The translations under genes and the position numbers were made by a program. A stretch of DNA of 64,000 bases from Adineta steineri (lineage: Eukaryota; Rotifera; Eurotatoria; Adinetida; Adinetidae), in contig CAJNOI010000302.1 of NCBI GenBank assembly GCA_905250115.1, forward strand, positions 1-64,000. The letters are read 5' to 3'. The number at the start of each line of letters is the position of its first letter. Positions within the stretch are counted from its first letter, which is position 1. The notes below the pieces were generated by a model, which searched no databases, was not told the DNA's origin, and saw only the letters and a list, made by a program, of their open reading frames with translations. Positions 25,031-39,900 of this stretch are shown here, piece by piece.

Positions 25031-25879
25031 TCCCATTACTATTTACAAAGGCAAATATGTTTTCTTTTGTTGCCATTATTAGTTGGTCGAATATATTCAC
25101 CTACGTAAAAAACATGATCGTATAATGCATTTTTATTATCTTCTCACTCTTATTTAAGGTTTTCTTTTCTTCTTGATTGTATAGATAAGAGTTCGTCGTT
25201 CTCATATGACTCAGCAGGTATCCATTAACATTAAACGAATGTTAAGTTTTCAATCGTATCCTAGATGTCATTATTTTCGTTCTTGAATTCTTATACACGA
25301 AAATGATTTTGTTGTGTAAAACTAGGGTGTGGGTAACAGACTAGTATATACTCTCACTCACATCCACACCCACACCCTCAAGATGAAGTGAATAGTAATA
25401 GTTGACCATGAAAGACTGTCCTTTTTCTAGTGTGATTATCTTCTATATATTCGCATTTACCCGACAATCAACGATTGAATTCAAAGTAGAAAACGTGAAT
25501 AAGATTTTTTTTCTTTAATAAAAAGAAGACGTTGAGAACATTTCAAATGTTGGACGAATCAGATGAAGTTTTATAAATTATTGATTGTGAAATTATCTCC
25601 AATACACTTTGTGTCAATCAATGTGGTAGTATATTTTTGAAATGAATTCAAGATATCGCGTAAATATGATATACAACATAAATTATGTCATTTGTTTTAA
25701 CTATTATTGATGAATAGATTTTAGTTTTTAAATTCATTTATATATACATAGAACATTTGTACATAAACTATGACAAACAATTCTATTAACAATATGTTTG
25801 ACTTATTTATCTGACAAAAACTACCTATGTGCAGTAAGTATAAACAATTTACAAATTTTGTTTTCTTAAATCAATGGAA
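25031..25879. other. gene-free stretch next to an assembly gap
   Basis: AT-rich, no NRPS-like or other coding signal on either strand, although the NRPS reading frame enters the gap from the other side. Includes a hairpin-family copy at about 25325-25386. Confidence 0.5.
25325..25386. repeat. telomere-like hairpin repeat
   Basis: AGGGTGTGGGTAAC is opposed by CTCACATCCACACCCACACC and the end CTCAAGATG. Confidence 0.6.
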
Positions 25880-25979
25880 NNNNNNNNNNNNNNNNNNNNN
25901 NNNNNNNNNNNNNNNNNNNNNNNNNNNNNNNNNNNNNNNNNNNNNNNNNNNNNNNNNNNNNNNNNNNNNNNNNNNNNNN
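25880..25979. other. assembly gap (100 N)
   Basis: Exactly 100 N, the usual placeholder for unknown size. It cuts the fifth adenylation domain of the NRPS. Confidence 0.95.
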
Positions 25980-28900
25980 AGAGCTTTTGCAGTTAAATCA
26001 TCACGACCAAGATAACCAGCAAAGACACCTACTCCACCTACAAATAGTTCACCTTCTTCGCCAATAGAAACATATTGTAAATATACATCAAACACTTTGC
26101 ATTGGTAATTAACAAGAAGACTACCTATAGGAACATCCAAATGACCAGAGATGGAATCAATAAGATAAAATGTCGCTAGCATTGTTGTTTCAGCTGGTCC
26201 GTATACGTCCCAAATGTAGCATGTTCTCGCCACGTAGTGCTTGAGATGATATACTAACTTTTGAGAGACAATTTCACCTAGAAATTTAGGAAAGGGTTAT
26301 ATAATTGTTTTTTTTTGTGTATTCTACTAACCTCCAATTGAAAGCGATTGCAGTGTAACTAAAGGATTACCATTAAAACTCTTTCCAATAAAATCACAGA
26401 AACTATACAAAAAACTAGGAACAGATGCCATATACGTAATTTGTTTGGATTGCAGTGTATTTGCGAAATATAAAAAATCCATATTCCCGTAAGAATGTAA
26501 CATGACAACAGTCGCGCCTGAAAGTAAAGTACCAACGATTTCCAGAATATGTGCATCAAATGTAGAAGCAAAAACTTGCATCACAGTGTCGTTTTCGTTA
26601 ATAAAATCAATGTACTGAAGGGAATATATGAAACTTAGGAGATTTTTATGTCTCGTCTGAGTCTAAAACAAAGAGAAGAAATGAAGCATATATTTTAGAA
26701 TGCAGCAAAGACAAACCGCTTTAGGAACACCAGTTGAACCACTTGTAAAAATAATGTAAGCGATGTTGTCAGATGTAACATTTATACTTGATAGTTGATC
26801 AACGTCAGTATCACTTTTCATATCGTTGTTAGCCGATACTAAATCAATATTGACTGAAATTATCTTATCATTAACCTTATTTATTGTAAAACGATGAATA
26901 AGAAGGAGCCGACTTCTTGTTTGTTGTATGAGTGTATGTAAACGATATTCTGGATCTCGAGGTGATAATGAACAATAAACACAACCACTCATTTCTATTG
27001 CCATTATACCAATCACCTATACAAGATGAAAATCTCAGTCACACTAAACATCGGTCTCAAACAACAACTCACCATCGACAAACTTCTCTCCACACATTGA
27101 CATACAATTTCACCTGGAAGAATAACATAGTTGTTTATAAGATATAGAGATAATACTTGGACATAATGTAACAGTTCAGCATATGTTAGAGATTGTTCAT
27201 CTAGTTCAACAGCTAGTTTTTGTGGATATTTCATTACTTGACTTACAAATTCATGATGAATACAAGTGACAGGAGATGACAATGATACTTGGGTATTGTT
27301 TATTGATTGCATGAGTAATCTTTCATTTGGTAATGTTAATGATATTTCATAGATTGATTTATTCATCTGATTATCAAGAGATATAAATAATTGATTCAAC
27401 ATTGAATGAAATCGTTGAGATATGTTATCAATTGTTTCTACATTGAATAAATCAAGTGATGCATCGATTGTGCAGGAGAGCTGATTGAAATTGAGATTGT
27501 GTTGGATTAGAAGTGAGAAATCATACTTATTTCTTATCACATTATCATTAATGTTCATTGTGAAAGGTATCGACGAAAGATGACTATCACCAATCATTAT
27601 TAGTTTATTGTCACTTCTTGTCATAGATGATAGAAATTCAAATGATATATCAAGAAATGCTGGTTTCGAAACATTTGGATGTTGATTGAGAATGCGTTGT
27701 AGTGGAAAATAAGAATATTTCATACTATTGGTTGTTGTCTCTCGAACATAATTGAGTAGATATTGAAACGACGAAGAAGGATCGAGTTGATATCTTAATG
27801 GAATGACATTCTCAAACAGTCCAATGATAGATTTCAGTTCATTTCTATAACGATTGTCTATATTCATTGAAACACATAAATCTTTTTCAGCATTCGTTAA
27901 TTTAAATAAGAAGATAAAGTAAGTAGCAAGTGCTAGATGTTCATGTTTGATATTGTTTGATAATGCATAGAGAAGAAAATGATGTGATAGATCTTGACCA
28001 AAATCAAAGGAGATGGATGTTGTTCGATTAGTTCGATGTTCATTCATAAGACGATATCGATCATATGGTAATGATAAAGATTGATCGAGATGACAATCAT
28101 GTAGAACATCAAGCCAAAACATACTTGCACCAGTCATGGACATTTGTTGTTCAATAACAGCGTCTAAATAAGAAGAAAGAAGCAATTTAAATAGAACAAG
28201 GAATTGAATATACTTACAATCGACATAACGTAGAGCAGCATTATTATCAGTTGTTAGTTGACCTGTTGTATATGCTTGATCGAGATCATGGAGAAAGATA
28301 TTCATTGATGGATAATCAAAGAAAGCATGATGAAAATTGAAGATAATTATATCTTTATCGGAAAGGATGTTATTTGAAGATATTTGTTTGTAATGAATAA
28401 TATGACATCGAAGGACAAGACCTTTAGTGAGACCGAAAAGTTGAGTATTACATTTCTCATTTTTGGTGATAGTATTGAGTTGTTCATCTGTTTCATACTT
28501 GCTTTCATTAATTACAAGGATGTCATTGCTGATATCTTGTTGAGTGAGAAGTCGTTGAATGAGTATATTTTTTTTTGAATCGTAGACGAGTGATGTATGA
28601 AGTGATTCATGTTTGGTTACAACGAGTTGAAGAGCACGACGAAGTTGTTCTACAGATAAAATATCTCCTCTGTAGAGACGATAGAAAAATGGCATATTAT
28701 GGGTCATTAAAGATGATTGATCAGTATCGGTATCTCTTTGATTTTCGGACCATATTCGACATTGTGCAAAGGACGCTGGTGCTGTAAAATTTTAAGTTTA
28801 GCTTGTTACAGTGAGTAATCTAGATAATCAATTGTTCGGTCATAATATTATAGTCACTTTTGTGTATCTATTTTCTAACTGAATTAAGTCAATATTGTTG

Positions 28901-30971
28901 CTATAGTAGTTATATGAGTGAAGAATACAATATTTAACGATTTGACTCATCAAGATTTGCATCAAAACTAACAATAATTACCAAAAGTGATTGGTAATAA
29001 AGTTTCGAAACATTACAAGAATACTTGCACGAAGAAAGGCCCTAATGAATCTAATACTATATCCTTTAATTTCGCTCTCATCAGTATACATCAATGTGTG
29101 CAACGCACGTTACACATATTACCTAAGATTAGAACAATAAACTTTCTAGAAAAGAAGTATAAAGTAAATTAAAAAAGTAAGACTGAGATCTGAAATACAG
29201 CTAGGTTTCCAAATAATCTTGTTATCATATACATGTGCGAGAGTAGAGAGCATACTATAAATAGATGAACGAGAAAGAAGACACCTGATTTTGCAAGATC
29301 ATCGTAATAGTGAGATGTTGCTTCTTCTCATTTTCAATTCAACAAACAAGAAAAAACTCGTATAGCTAGAACATAATAAATCATGCTGTTTTGTCGTATG
29401 CTTTCTTAACGCTAATCTTTTTCATCAATATAAGTATTATAACCTTAAAAACATTTTAAAAATGGGTATACCTTCATTGACAATATTTTCCAGTTTATAA
29501 AACGCTATTGTGTATATCTCTGCACTTTCTTCATGTAAAATAAGAGAAAATTTGCTGATCGATATATTATATCCATTCATCAAAGTATTACTTGATTTAC
29601 TATCAAAAATCTGCTCACAAAGATATTTAAATTTTTGACCTATTATGGCAGCCGTTGTTGTATCAAATATATCACGTGAACAAATAAAAGAGCAAGACAG
29701 TTGATTGCCATCTGAAGATGAATTGTATATAAAGTTCAATGAAAAATCAAATTTAGCCATTTTATATGAATCATTTAACGATACTTCTTCTAGATTGACA
29801 CCATTCAAACATAAGTCATTATCTTCATTTGATATAGTGATGAAATCAAACATTGTCTCAAGAAATGATACATTTGACCGAGTGAGATGTAAATTAGCAA
29901 GAATATGTTGAAGTGGATAATGAGAATGTTCAAGAATTGATAAGCATTTTTCTTGGACATATTTAACTACTTCATCAAATGACCAATGAGAGTCAAGCTC
30001 AACACGATACGGTAATGTTGATACGAACATTCCTATCATATTCACTAATTCACTTCGGTATCGATTAGCATTAATAGAACCAATACATAAATCAGTCTCA
30101 CCATGAGATACTTTGAATAGGAAGACATAAAATATGGATAATCCAAGTTGAAAAAGTGTGAGATGATGTGATGATGCATAGTTTAGAAATGATGTGCATA
30201 ATTCATTATCAAAAGTGATTTCAGCTATGGATGTTAAACCTGATCGTTGTTGATTAGTTGATGAACGTTGTCGATCAACAGGTAATGATAACTGACGTCC
30301 AAGATTATATCCTTTGAGTTCTAATTGCCAAAATTCTTGAGATATTGTCATATTCATCATGTGTTCATGAACAGAATAGTCAATATATTGTAATAAATTG
30401 CCATCTATAGGAAGCAAATCATTAGATTGATAAGCAAGAGAAAGATCACGAAGGAAGATTGATGTCGATGCTCCATCAAAACAAGCATGGTGAATGGTAA
30501 ATAATACCAGATCATCTTTATTCAATAGATCATCGTTATTCTGAGTGAATGAATGATTTGAATGATCACGACGAAGAATATGACAATTAATAACATATCC
30601 TATTGATAAATCAAATAAATCTGATTGATTTAAAATCTTCTTTACAATTTCATTCTGCTCATGTTCATTATCAGGAAGATTAACCGTCGAAAATCTAGAT
30701 GCTTTCTTGTCATTGATAATAGCATCAGCATCTAAACAATGTTGTATAATAGTACCATTTGTGTCGAGATAGAGTGCTGTTCGAAGAATTTGATGTTTTC
30801 TTATAATAGATTGAAATGCATGTTGTAATTGTGAAATAGATATATGATCATTCATAGTTGAAATTCGATAAATTAATGGAATAGCATACATATTGTTAGT
30901 ATTATTATCTGTTGCTGAAAATCGAATTTGTTCATCTAAATAGATTCGTTCCTGAGCATAAGATGCTGAAG
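25980..30971 (-). other. NRPS unit 5: C-C-A, cut by the gap
   Basis: Exons 30971-29472, 28781-28218, 28163-27073, 27016-26717, 26662-26332 and 26277 to the gap. C motifs are HHACFDG and HHAFFDY. The A domain reads TFDAHILE and A5 VYGPAETT, then is lost at GRDDLTAKA, just before A7. The carrier and everything after it are not in the assembly: the sequence beyond the gap (below 25880) shows no NRPS coding. Confidence 0.85.
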
Positions 30972-33900
30972 CTGAAAGAAAAAAGTAAAAGATTATTTTT
31001 AACAGTAACTATGAAAAGTTGTTTCACCTTGAGTGATATGTAGCGGAAGCCACTGATAATCATGAATATCCTGTTTGATACCTTTGATTTGCTGAATAAG
31101 GTGAGCATGATGAATAATTGTTGGCTGTTGAAATAGATTCGAAATAGAAAGAGAATTTGCTTCTAAATGAAATTGGATCTTGTATCGATGAAAAAGTTGC
31201 ATCATAAGTAATGAATGACCACCAATAGTAAAAATATTTGTATCAATTGAGATTTGATTTTGTTTGAATATCTCACACCAAATAAGATGAATACTAACTT
31301 CAATATCATTTGTTGGCAGTAATATTTCTATACTGTTTGTGAGATGTATAGATGAGAAGTGAGGTGAAGGAAGAAGTTTTCGATCTATTTTTCCATTTTG
31401 ATTCAGAGGTAGTTTATCAAGTACAATGAATATGGATGGTATCATATGTGGTGGAAGATGAGATTGACAATGTTGACGCAGTTGTTCTTCATTGATATCG
31501 GAACTTTGAATATATGCAACTAAATAATCATCATTCCATTTGATAACAGTACACGCAGATACAAGTGTAGATGTATACATAAGACATTTCTCAATTTCAG
31601 CTAATTCAATACGTTGTCCTCGCAATTTTATTTGATGGTCTTTTCTACCTTTGAAATAAAGAAAACCTTGATGATCATATCGAACAAGATCACCACTTCG
31701 ATAAAAGATATTATTATTAATCTCAACCAATACTTTTGCCGTCAAATCATTACGACCAAAATATCCAGCAAACACACATGCACCACCAACAAATAATTCA
31801 CCTTCTTGATTAACAGCAGCAAGTTGAAAATATTCATCCATAATTGTACAATGATAATTAGGAAGGGGTTTTCCAATTGACATCACTTGTTTTTCACAAT
31901 CAAAATCGAATTTTATTTGAAAGTATGTTGTAGTAATTGTTACTTCAGCTTGCCCATACATATTCCATAGTTGGCAGCCATCCACCGATGACGATGATGA
32001 TGGTATAGATACATAGTTTTTTAAACGAGACATTATTTGATTTGTTAAAACATCACCTAGAAATGAAATAAATCCTTTTATTTCTCAACCAAAATATTCG
32101 ATTCAGACAGATTTACCTCCACTACACAATATTCGCAATTTCTTTAAACATTCGTTTTCATTTTGCATTTCAAGATGTTGACATAATGTATCAAGATAAC
32201 TTGGTACAGCATCCATAAAAGTCACATCTTTATCCATTAGTTCATGAATAAGATAAGTTAAATCTTTATTACCATGAGGATGTAACATAACTAAACCAGC
32301 ACCAATCATCAATGTTCCTAAAGTTTCTTGAAAATGAATATCAAAAGAGCAACTTGCCATTTGTATTACGTTGTCGCTTTTTTTCAATGTTGTCATTTCA
32401 GCAAAACTTTGCATATAAGCAGTTAAATTACGATGTCGTACTTGAACCTAGATATATATACAGATATACAAATGAAGAATTCAAAGAATTATATTAAACA
32501 AACCGCTTTTGGTATTCCTGTCGACCCACTTGTAAAAACAATATATGATATATTATCTGGAGTTATTGAAATATTTGATAATCGATAAAGATCATCATTT
32601 GTAATTTTACTATTAATACTTATAGTTGTATCAATATCATATGTAACAAAACTGTTTTTAAATATTCGATTTGTTAATGGATGAACAAGTATAAGACGAG
32701 CTTGTGTTTGTTGTACAAGATTCTGAAGACGTTGTTCGGGATTTTCTGGTGATAGTGGACAATAAACACCACCAGCCATTTCAATTCCCATAATACCAAT
32801 CACCTAATCAAAAAATCAATCTCAGACTCGCATTAATTGTTACTTATCTTAATTAACTTACCATGGACAAACTTCGCTCAACACATTGACACACGACCTC
32901 ACCTGAAAACACATGATATTCATTAAGAAGAGTGAAGGATAAGACTTGAACATAATGTAGAAGTTCACAATATGTCAATGATTGTTCATCTAGTTCAACA
33001 GCTAGTTTTTGTGGATGTTTCATTACTTGATATGCAAATTCATGATGAATACAAGTGACAGGAGATGAAGATGATACTTGTGTATTATTTAATGATCGCA
33101 TCAGATATTGTTCATTTGATAATGTTGATGATAATTCATAGATAGGTTTGTTTATTTGATTATCAACAACAGATGTAGATAATTGATGTAAGATGAAATG
33201 AAATCGTTGTGATATCTTCTCTACTATCTCTATATTGAACAAGTCAAGTGATGCATTGATAGTGCACGATAGTTGATTGATATTCATATTATGATGGAAC
33301 GAAAAAGAAAAGTCAGATACACTTAGTGTTTCATCTTCATTATCGTTGAATAAGAAAGATGCTGGAACAATTTGAGAATCACTAATCATTATTGCATTGT
33401 TGTCATTGTTCTTAGCACATGATAAAAATTCCAAAGATGTATTCAAAAATGCATGTTTGGAAATATGTGGATATTGATCGAGAATACGTTGAAGTGGAAA
33501 ATATGAATATTTCATACTATTTGTTGTTATTTCTTGAATATGTTTGAGTAGTTGATGAAAACACCAATGAGGATCTAATTGACATCGTAATGGAATGATA
33601 TTCTCAAACAATCCAATGATTGATTTGAGTTCATCTCTATATCGATTATTACTGATGTTCATCGCCAGACATAGATCTGTTTGTCCATTAGTTAATTTAA
33701 ATAGAAAGATGAAATAAATAGTAAATGTGAGGTGTTCAAGTGATATGTTGTTTGATGATGCATGAGTAAGGAAGTCATGTGAGAGATCTTGACCAAAATC
33801 AAATGAAATAGATGTTGTATGACCAGTTCGATGTTCATTTGCAAGACGATATCGATCGTAAGGTAATGACAAAGGTTGATCGAGTTTACAATCATGAAGA

Positions 33901-36900
33901 GTATCAAGCCAAAACATGCTTGCACCAGTCATTGACATTTGTTGTTCAATAACAGCATCTATCAATCAATTAAAGAAAATAATGTATTAAGAAGAAGACA
34001 AAAATATGGGAACTAATTGTATTTACAGTCGAGATAACGAAGATTAGTTCTGTCATCATATAATAATTGACCTGTTGTATATGCTTGATTCAGATCATGA
34101 AGAAAGATATTCATCGATGCAAAATCAAATAGAACATGATGAAAATTAACGATGATTATATCTTTCTCAGAAAGATGATGATTTGAAGATATGTCTTTAT
34201 AATAAACAATATGACACCGAAAGACAAGACCTTGAGTAAGATCAAAAAGATGAGGATTATATTTTTCTTCATGTATGATGTGATTGAGTTGTTCATGTGT
34301 TGTATAAGTACTTTCAATAAATGAAAATAAGGTATTGTTGTTTTGGTGGAAAGCGGCGATTTGTTGTATGAGTCGATTGTTTTCTGTGTAAAAGGTGAGT
34401 GATGTTCGAAGAGGTTCATGTTTTGTAACGATTAGTTGAAGAGCATGACGAAGATGTTGTGCCGATAAAGTATGATGTGAGTACAGAGAATAAACAAAAG
34501 GGATGTTGTAGATTGGTATTTGTGATATTTGAGGAATGAAATGCACACATCCATTATGCCATAGTCGAGTTTGTGCAAATGATGCTGGTGCTATATAAAA
34601 GAGAAGGTAATGAAATATGATTAATAATATTGGTTGTGACATTTATTGAGAGTTATACAAAAGTTTCACTAGTGACATGAATCCATATTGTAAGCGAAAA
34701 AATGACGCTCGAGTCAGAAATGCTATTTTTCAAAATTTACAGAACACAAATCGTAGGAGATTTTACCCTATGGCATAGTCATCTACCGGAAAACCATCTG
34801 AAACAATAGATTCATGTTGGTACATATGAGAAAAATCTTGAGGATAGCTGTAGGTATGGATACGAATATGAACAAATAATCCACATCCATCCATAGTCAC
34901 ACACTTACCCTATAGTTGAGTACCGCTTCTCGGATAATCCAAGCGATATAAAAAACAAATCCTCGATGATATCTCTGTACAATTTATTCATTCTCAGTAT
35001 TAATGTTCATTAAGGAAAACTTTATGTCTAGATAAATATACCTTCGTTTACAATGTGTGATTGTCGACAAAACATAATATCTTCCATTTCTTGAGTTTCT
35101 TCTGGTAGAATAAGATTAAATTTCGATATAGATGTAACACATGTATCAATTCGAGTGATAGTTTCGTTTGATGAAAAAAGTTGTTGAAAGCAGTATTCCA
35201 ATCTTCGACCTATATTTGTAACTGTAATCTCATCAAATAAATCATGTGAACAAGTTAACCGGAATGATAATCTATGATTTTCCAACAGTGGATCAAAGAT
35301 AAATGTTAACATAAAATCAAACTTAGCCACTTCAGACGATTGTTCAAATGACACTTGTTTGAGACTTGTTCCATCCAAAGATAATTCATCGCTCTGTGAC
35401 GATATAGTAATAAAGTCATACATTGTTTCGAGAAATGAAATACTCGACTGATTAATATGTAAATTAGCAAGGATATGTTGGAGTGGATAATGTGAATGTT
35501 CAAGAATTGATAAACATTTCTCTCGTACATATTTAACATGATCATCAAATGAACAATGAGGATCAATTTGCATACGATATGGCAATATTGACACAAACAT
35601 TCCCATTATATTCTGCAGTTCCGTTTTGTGTCGATTAGCATTAAGACAAGAAATACATAAATCATTTTCACCGTGTGTTAACTTGAAAAGAAAAACATAT
35701 AATATACTCAAACCCAGCTGAAATGGCGTCACATGATGTATAGAAGCATAATCAAGAAATGATTGTGAAATTTCGTTGTCGCAAGAGGTTTGAAAGACAG
35801 AAGCAGAACTCGACCGATGACCATTAGATAAACGACGTCGATCAACTGGTAATAACAATGGAGAGTCGAAATTGTATTCTTCTAATTGTAAATACCAAAA
35901 TTCACGAGATGTTGTCATATCGATTAGACGCTCATGTATACTATAATCAATATATTGCAATGATTCATCATCTTCTATTGGTACTGCATTAGTATTATAA
36001 GCTGAACATAGATCATTGAAAAAGATCGAAGAACTTGCTCGATCAAATGCTGCATGATGAAAAGCAATGAGAAGAACATCAGAATTCATTATGAATTCAT
36101 TCCTATTGTTTTCATTGAATGATGTTTGATGTTTCAGAATTTCAGCATGAAAAACATGACCAGTTGATAAATCGAAGAGACTAGGATTAATAGTTGTTCG
36201 ATGAACGATGTTTTGAAGTTCATTATCATTTTCGAATGTTTCATACATAGTTATTGTGAATGTTTTATGTATATCCGTGATGCATTGTTTCAAAATACTA
36301 TCATCACCATTAAATATAAGAGATGTACGTAATACCTTCTGTTTATTCAACACAAATCGAAATGCTTGCAATAAACGACTGAATGATAATGATCCTTGAA
36401 CGATTTGTAAAGTAATCAGTTCATTATAGATAGCAATATCACTCGAGAAACGAACTTGTTCATCAAGAAATATACGCTCTTGAGCAAAAGAAGCAATACC
36501 TGTGAAATAAATAATAGAAGTTATTCTAATAATTTCCTAGTGAATATTTCTACCTTCATTTATATGTAATGTGTACCATTGTGTTGCCTTTACATTATTT
36601 ATTATAACTGTTTGAAGTAATTGTGAATGTTGAAATATAGTTGGTTGTTGAAGAAATGGAGCAATGGAAAGTGAACGAGTATCAAAGTTAAATACTGATT
36701 GATAATGATGATAAAGTTCAATAAAACATAGTGAATGGCCACCGATACTAAAAAAACTGGTAGTTCCAGAAATGTTATTTTCATTTGAATGAAGAACTTG
36801 ACACCAGATAGTGTGTATACGTTCTTCGAACTGATTAAGAGGAGTGTTAGATTTATCAGACGATAACAAAGTCGACAGAGAAAAGTCAGGTGAAGGAAGT

Positions 36901-39900
36901 TGTTTTCTATCTACTTTCCCATTTTGATTCAGAGGTAATTTGTCAAGTATAATGAATATAGATGGAATCATATGTGATGGAAGATGAGATTGACAGTGTT
37001 CACGCAATTTCTGCTCACTAATATCAGAACTTTGAATATATGCAACTAAATAATCATCATTCCATTTCATGACAACACAAGCAGAGATGGATGTAATGTT
37101 GAGCAAACATCGTTCGATTTCACCAAGTTCAATTCTTTGTCCATGTAGTTTGATTTGATGATCTTTTCTTCCTTGATAATGAAGAAGACCATTGTTATCC
37201 ATTGTAACAAGATCACCTGTTCGATAAAATAGTTTACCATCTACTTCAACAAGAGCTTTTGCAGTTAAATCATCACGACCAAGATAACCAGCAAAGACAC
37301 CCACTCCTGCTACAAACAATTCTCCTTCTGCGCCAGCTGAAATCGGTTGTACGTATACATCAAGCACTTTGCATTGGTAATTAGCAAGAGGACTACCTAC
37401 AGGAACATCTAAATGGCTAGAGAGGGAGTCAATAAGATAAATTGTCGATAGCATTGTTGTTTCAGCTGGTCCGTATACATCCCACATGTAGCATGTCTTC
37501 TCCACATAGTGATTGAGATGAGATACCAACTTGTGAGAAACAACTTCACCTAGAAATTTAGCAAAAGATTGCATAATTGTTTCTTTTTGTGTGTATTCTA
37601 CTAACCACCAATTGCTAGCGATCGCATTGTAACTAAAGGATTTCTATCAAAATCCTTTTCAAGAAAATCACAGAAACTATACAAAAAACTGGGAACAGAT
37701 GCCATATACGTAATTCGCTTGTTTTCCAGTGTATTTGCAAAATAAAAAAAATCCATATTTCCATCAGAATGTAACATGACAACAGTCGCACTTGAAAGTA
37801 AAGCACTGACGATTTCATAAATATGCGCATCAAATGTAGAAGCAAAAACTTGAATCACAATGTCCTTTTCGTTAATATAGTCAATGTACTGAACGGAGTG
37901 TATGAAACTTAGAAGATTTTTATGTGTCGTTTGAGTCTAAAACAAAGAGAAATAATGAAGCATATATTTTAGAATGCAACAAAGACAAACCGCTTTAGGA
38001 ACGCCAGTTGAACCACTTGTGAAGATGATGTAAGATATATTGTCTGGCCTAACTATGACGTTTGATAGTTGATCAACATCAGCACTACCATCCACATCCT
38101 TGTTAACCAATGTGAAATTAATATCAAATATCCGAATATCGTCATCAAACTGTTTTCTCGTTAACCAATGAACAAGAACAAGACGACATTGTGTTTGTTG
38201 TATGAGTGCATTTAAACGATGTTGTGGATCTCGAGGTGATAACGGACAATACACACCACCAGCCATTTCAATTCCCATAATACCAATCACCTAATCAAAA
38301 TTAATCTCATATTCACATTAATTGTTACTCATCTTAATTAACTCACCATTGATAAACTTCTCTCAACACATTGACACACGATCTCACCTGGAAACACATG
38401 ATATTCATTTAGAAGAGTTAAAGATAATACTTGAACATAATATAGAAGTTCACAATATGTCAATGATTGTTCATCTAGTTCAACAGCTAGTTTTTGTGGA
38501 TGTTTCATTACTTGACACACAAATGCATGATGAATACAAGTGAGAGAAGATGGAAAGGATATTTGTGTACTATTCATTGATTGCATTAGATATTGCTCGT
38601 TTGGTAATAGTAATGATAATTCATAGATTGGTTTGTTTATTTTACAATGAGCAGATGTGAATTGTTGATGTAACATTGTGTGTAATCTTTGTGCCATTAT
38701 ACAAACTGTTTCAGCATTAAATAAATCAAGCGATGCATTAATAGTACATGAGAGTTCATTTAGATTCAGATCATGTTCAAAACTAAGAATGAAATCAAAT
38801 TTACTCATTATTTCATCTTCACTAATCTTAATTGAAAAAGGTAGTAAAGAAAGTCGACTATCACCAATCATTATTTCATTTTTCTCATCTTTTGTCATCG
38901 ATGATATAAATTCAAATGATGTATCAAGAAATACAGGATTTGATATATTAGGATGTTGATTGAGAATACGTTGAAGAGGAAAATATGAATATTTAATGCA
39001 GTTTATCATATTATCTTGAATGTGCTTAGTAACTTCATGAAATGATAAATGAGGATCGAATTGACATCGCAAAGGTATAGCATTCACAAACATTCCAATG
39101 ATAGAGTTAAGTTCGTCTCTATATCGACCATGTGTATTTGCACCAATGCATAAATCTTTGTCTCCATTCGTTAATTTGAATAAAAACACATAATATGTAG
39201 CAAGTGCAAGTTGTTCCAGTGATATGTTATTTGATGATGCATGAATGAGAAAGTCATGTGAAAACTCTTGACCAAAATCAAAAGAAGCAGACGTTCCACG
39301 ACCAGTTCGATTTTCATTTGCAAGACGATATCGATCAAATGGCAATGACAAAGGTTGATCAAGTTTACAGTCATGAAGAGCATCAAGCCAAAACATACTT
39401 GCACCAGTCATTGACATTTGTTGTTCAATAACAGCATCTATTATATAATCGAACAAAACAATATATTAGGAAAGGCAGAAGTAAAACAACTAATTATATT
39501 TACAATCGAGATAACGCAGAGTAGTGTTGTCATCATATAATAATTGACCTGTTGTATATGATTGATCGAGATCATGAAGAAAGATATTCATTGATGGAAA
39601 GTCGAATAAAGCATGATGAAAGTTGAAAATAAGTAGATCTCTGTGAGAAAGAAGATGATTTGAGGAGATTTGTTCGTAATAAATAATGTGACATCGAAAG
39701 GCGAGACCTTGAGCAAGATTAAAAAGATGAGGATTACGTCTCTCGTCGTGTAAAATTTGATTCAGCTGTTCATCAGTTTGATAAGTGCTTTCAATGAATG
39801 AAAACATATCAGCGTACTTATCTTTTCGTGTAATAACTCGTTGCATAAGTAGATTCTTTTCGATATCAAAATAAAGTGATGTATGAAGTGCGGAATTTTT

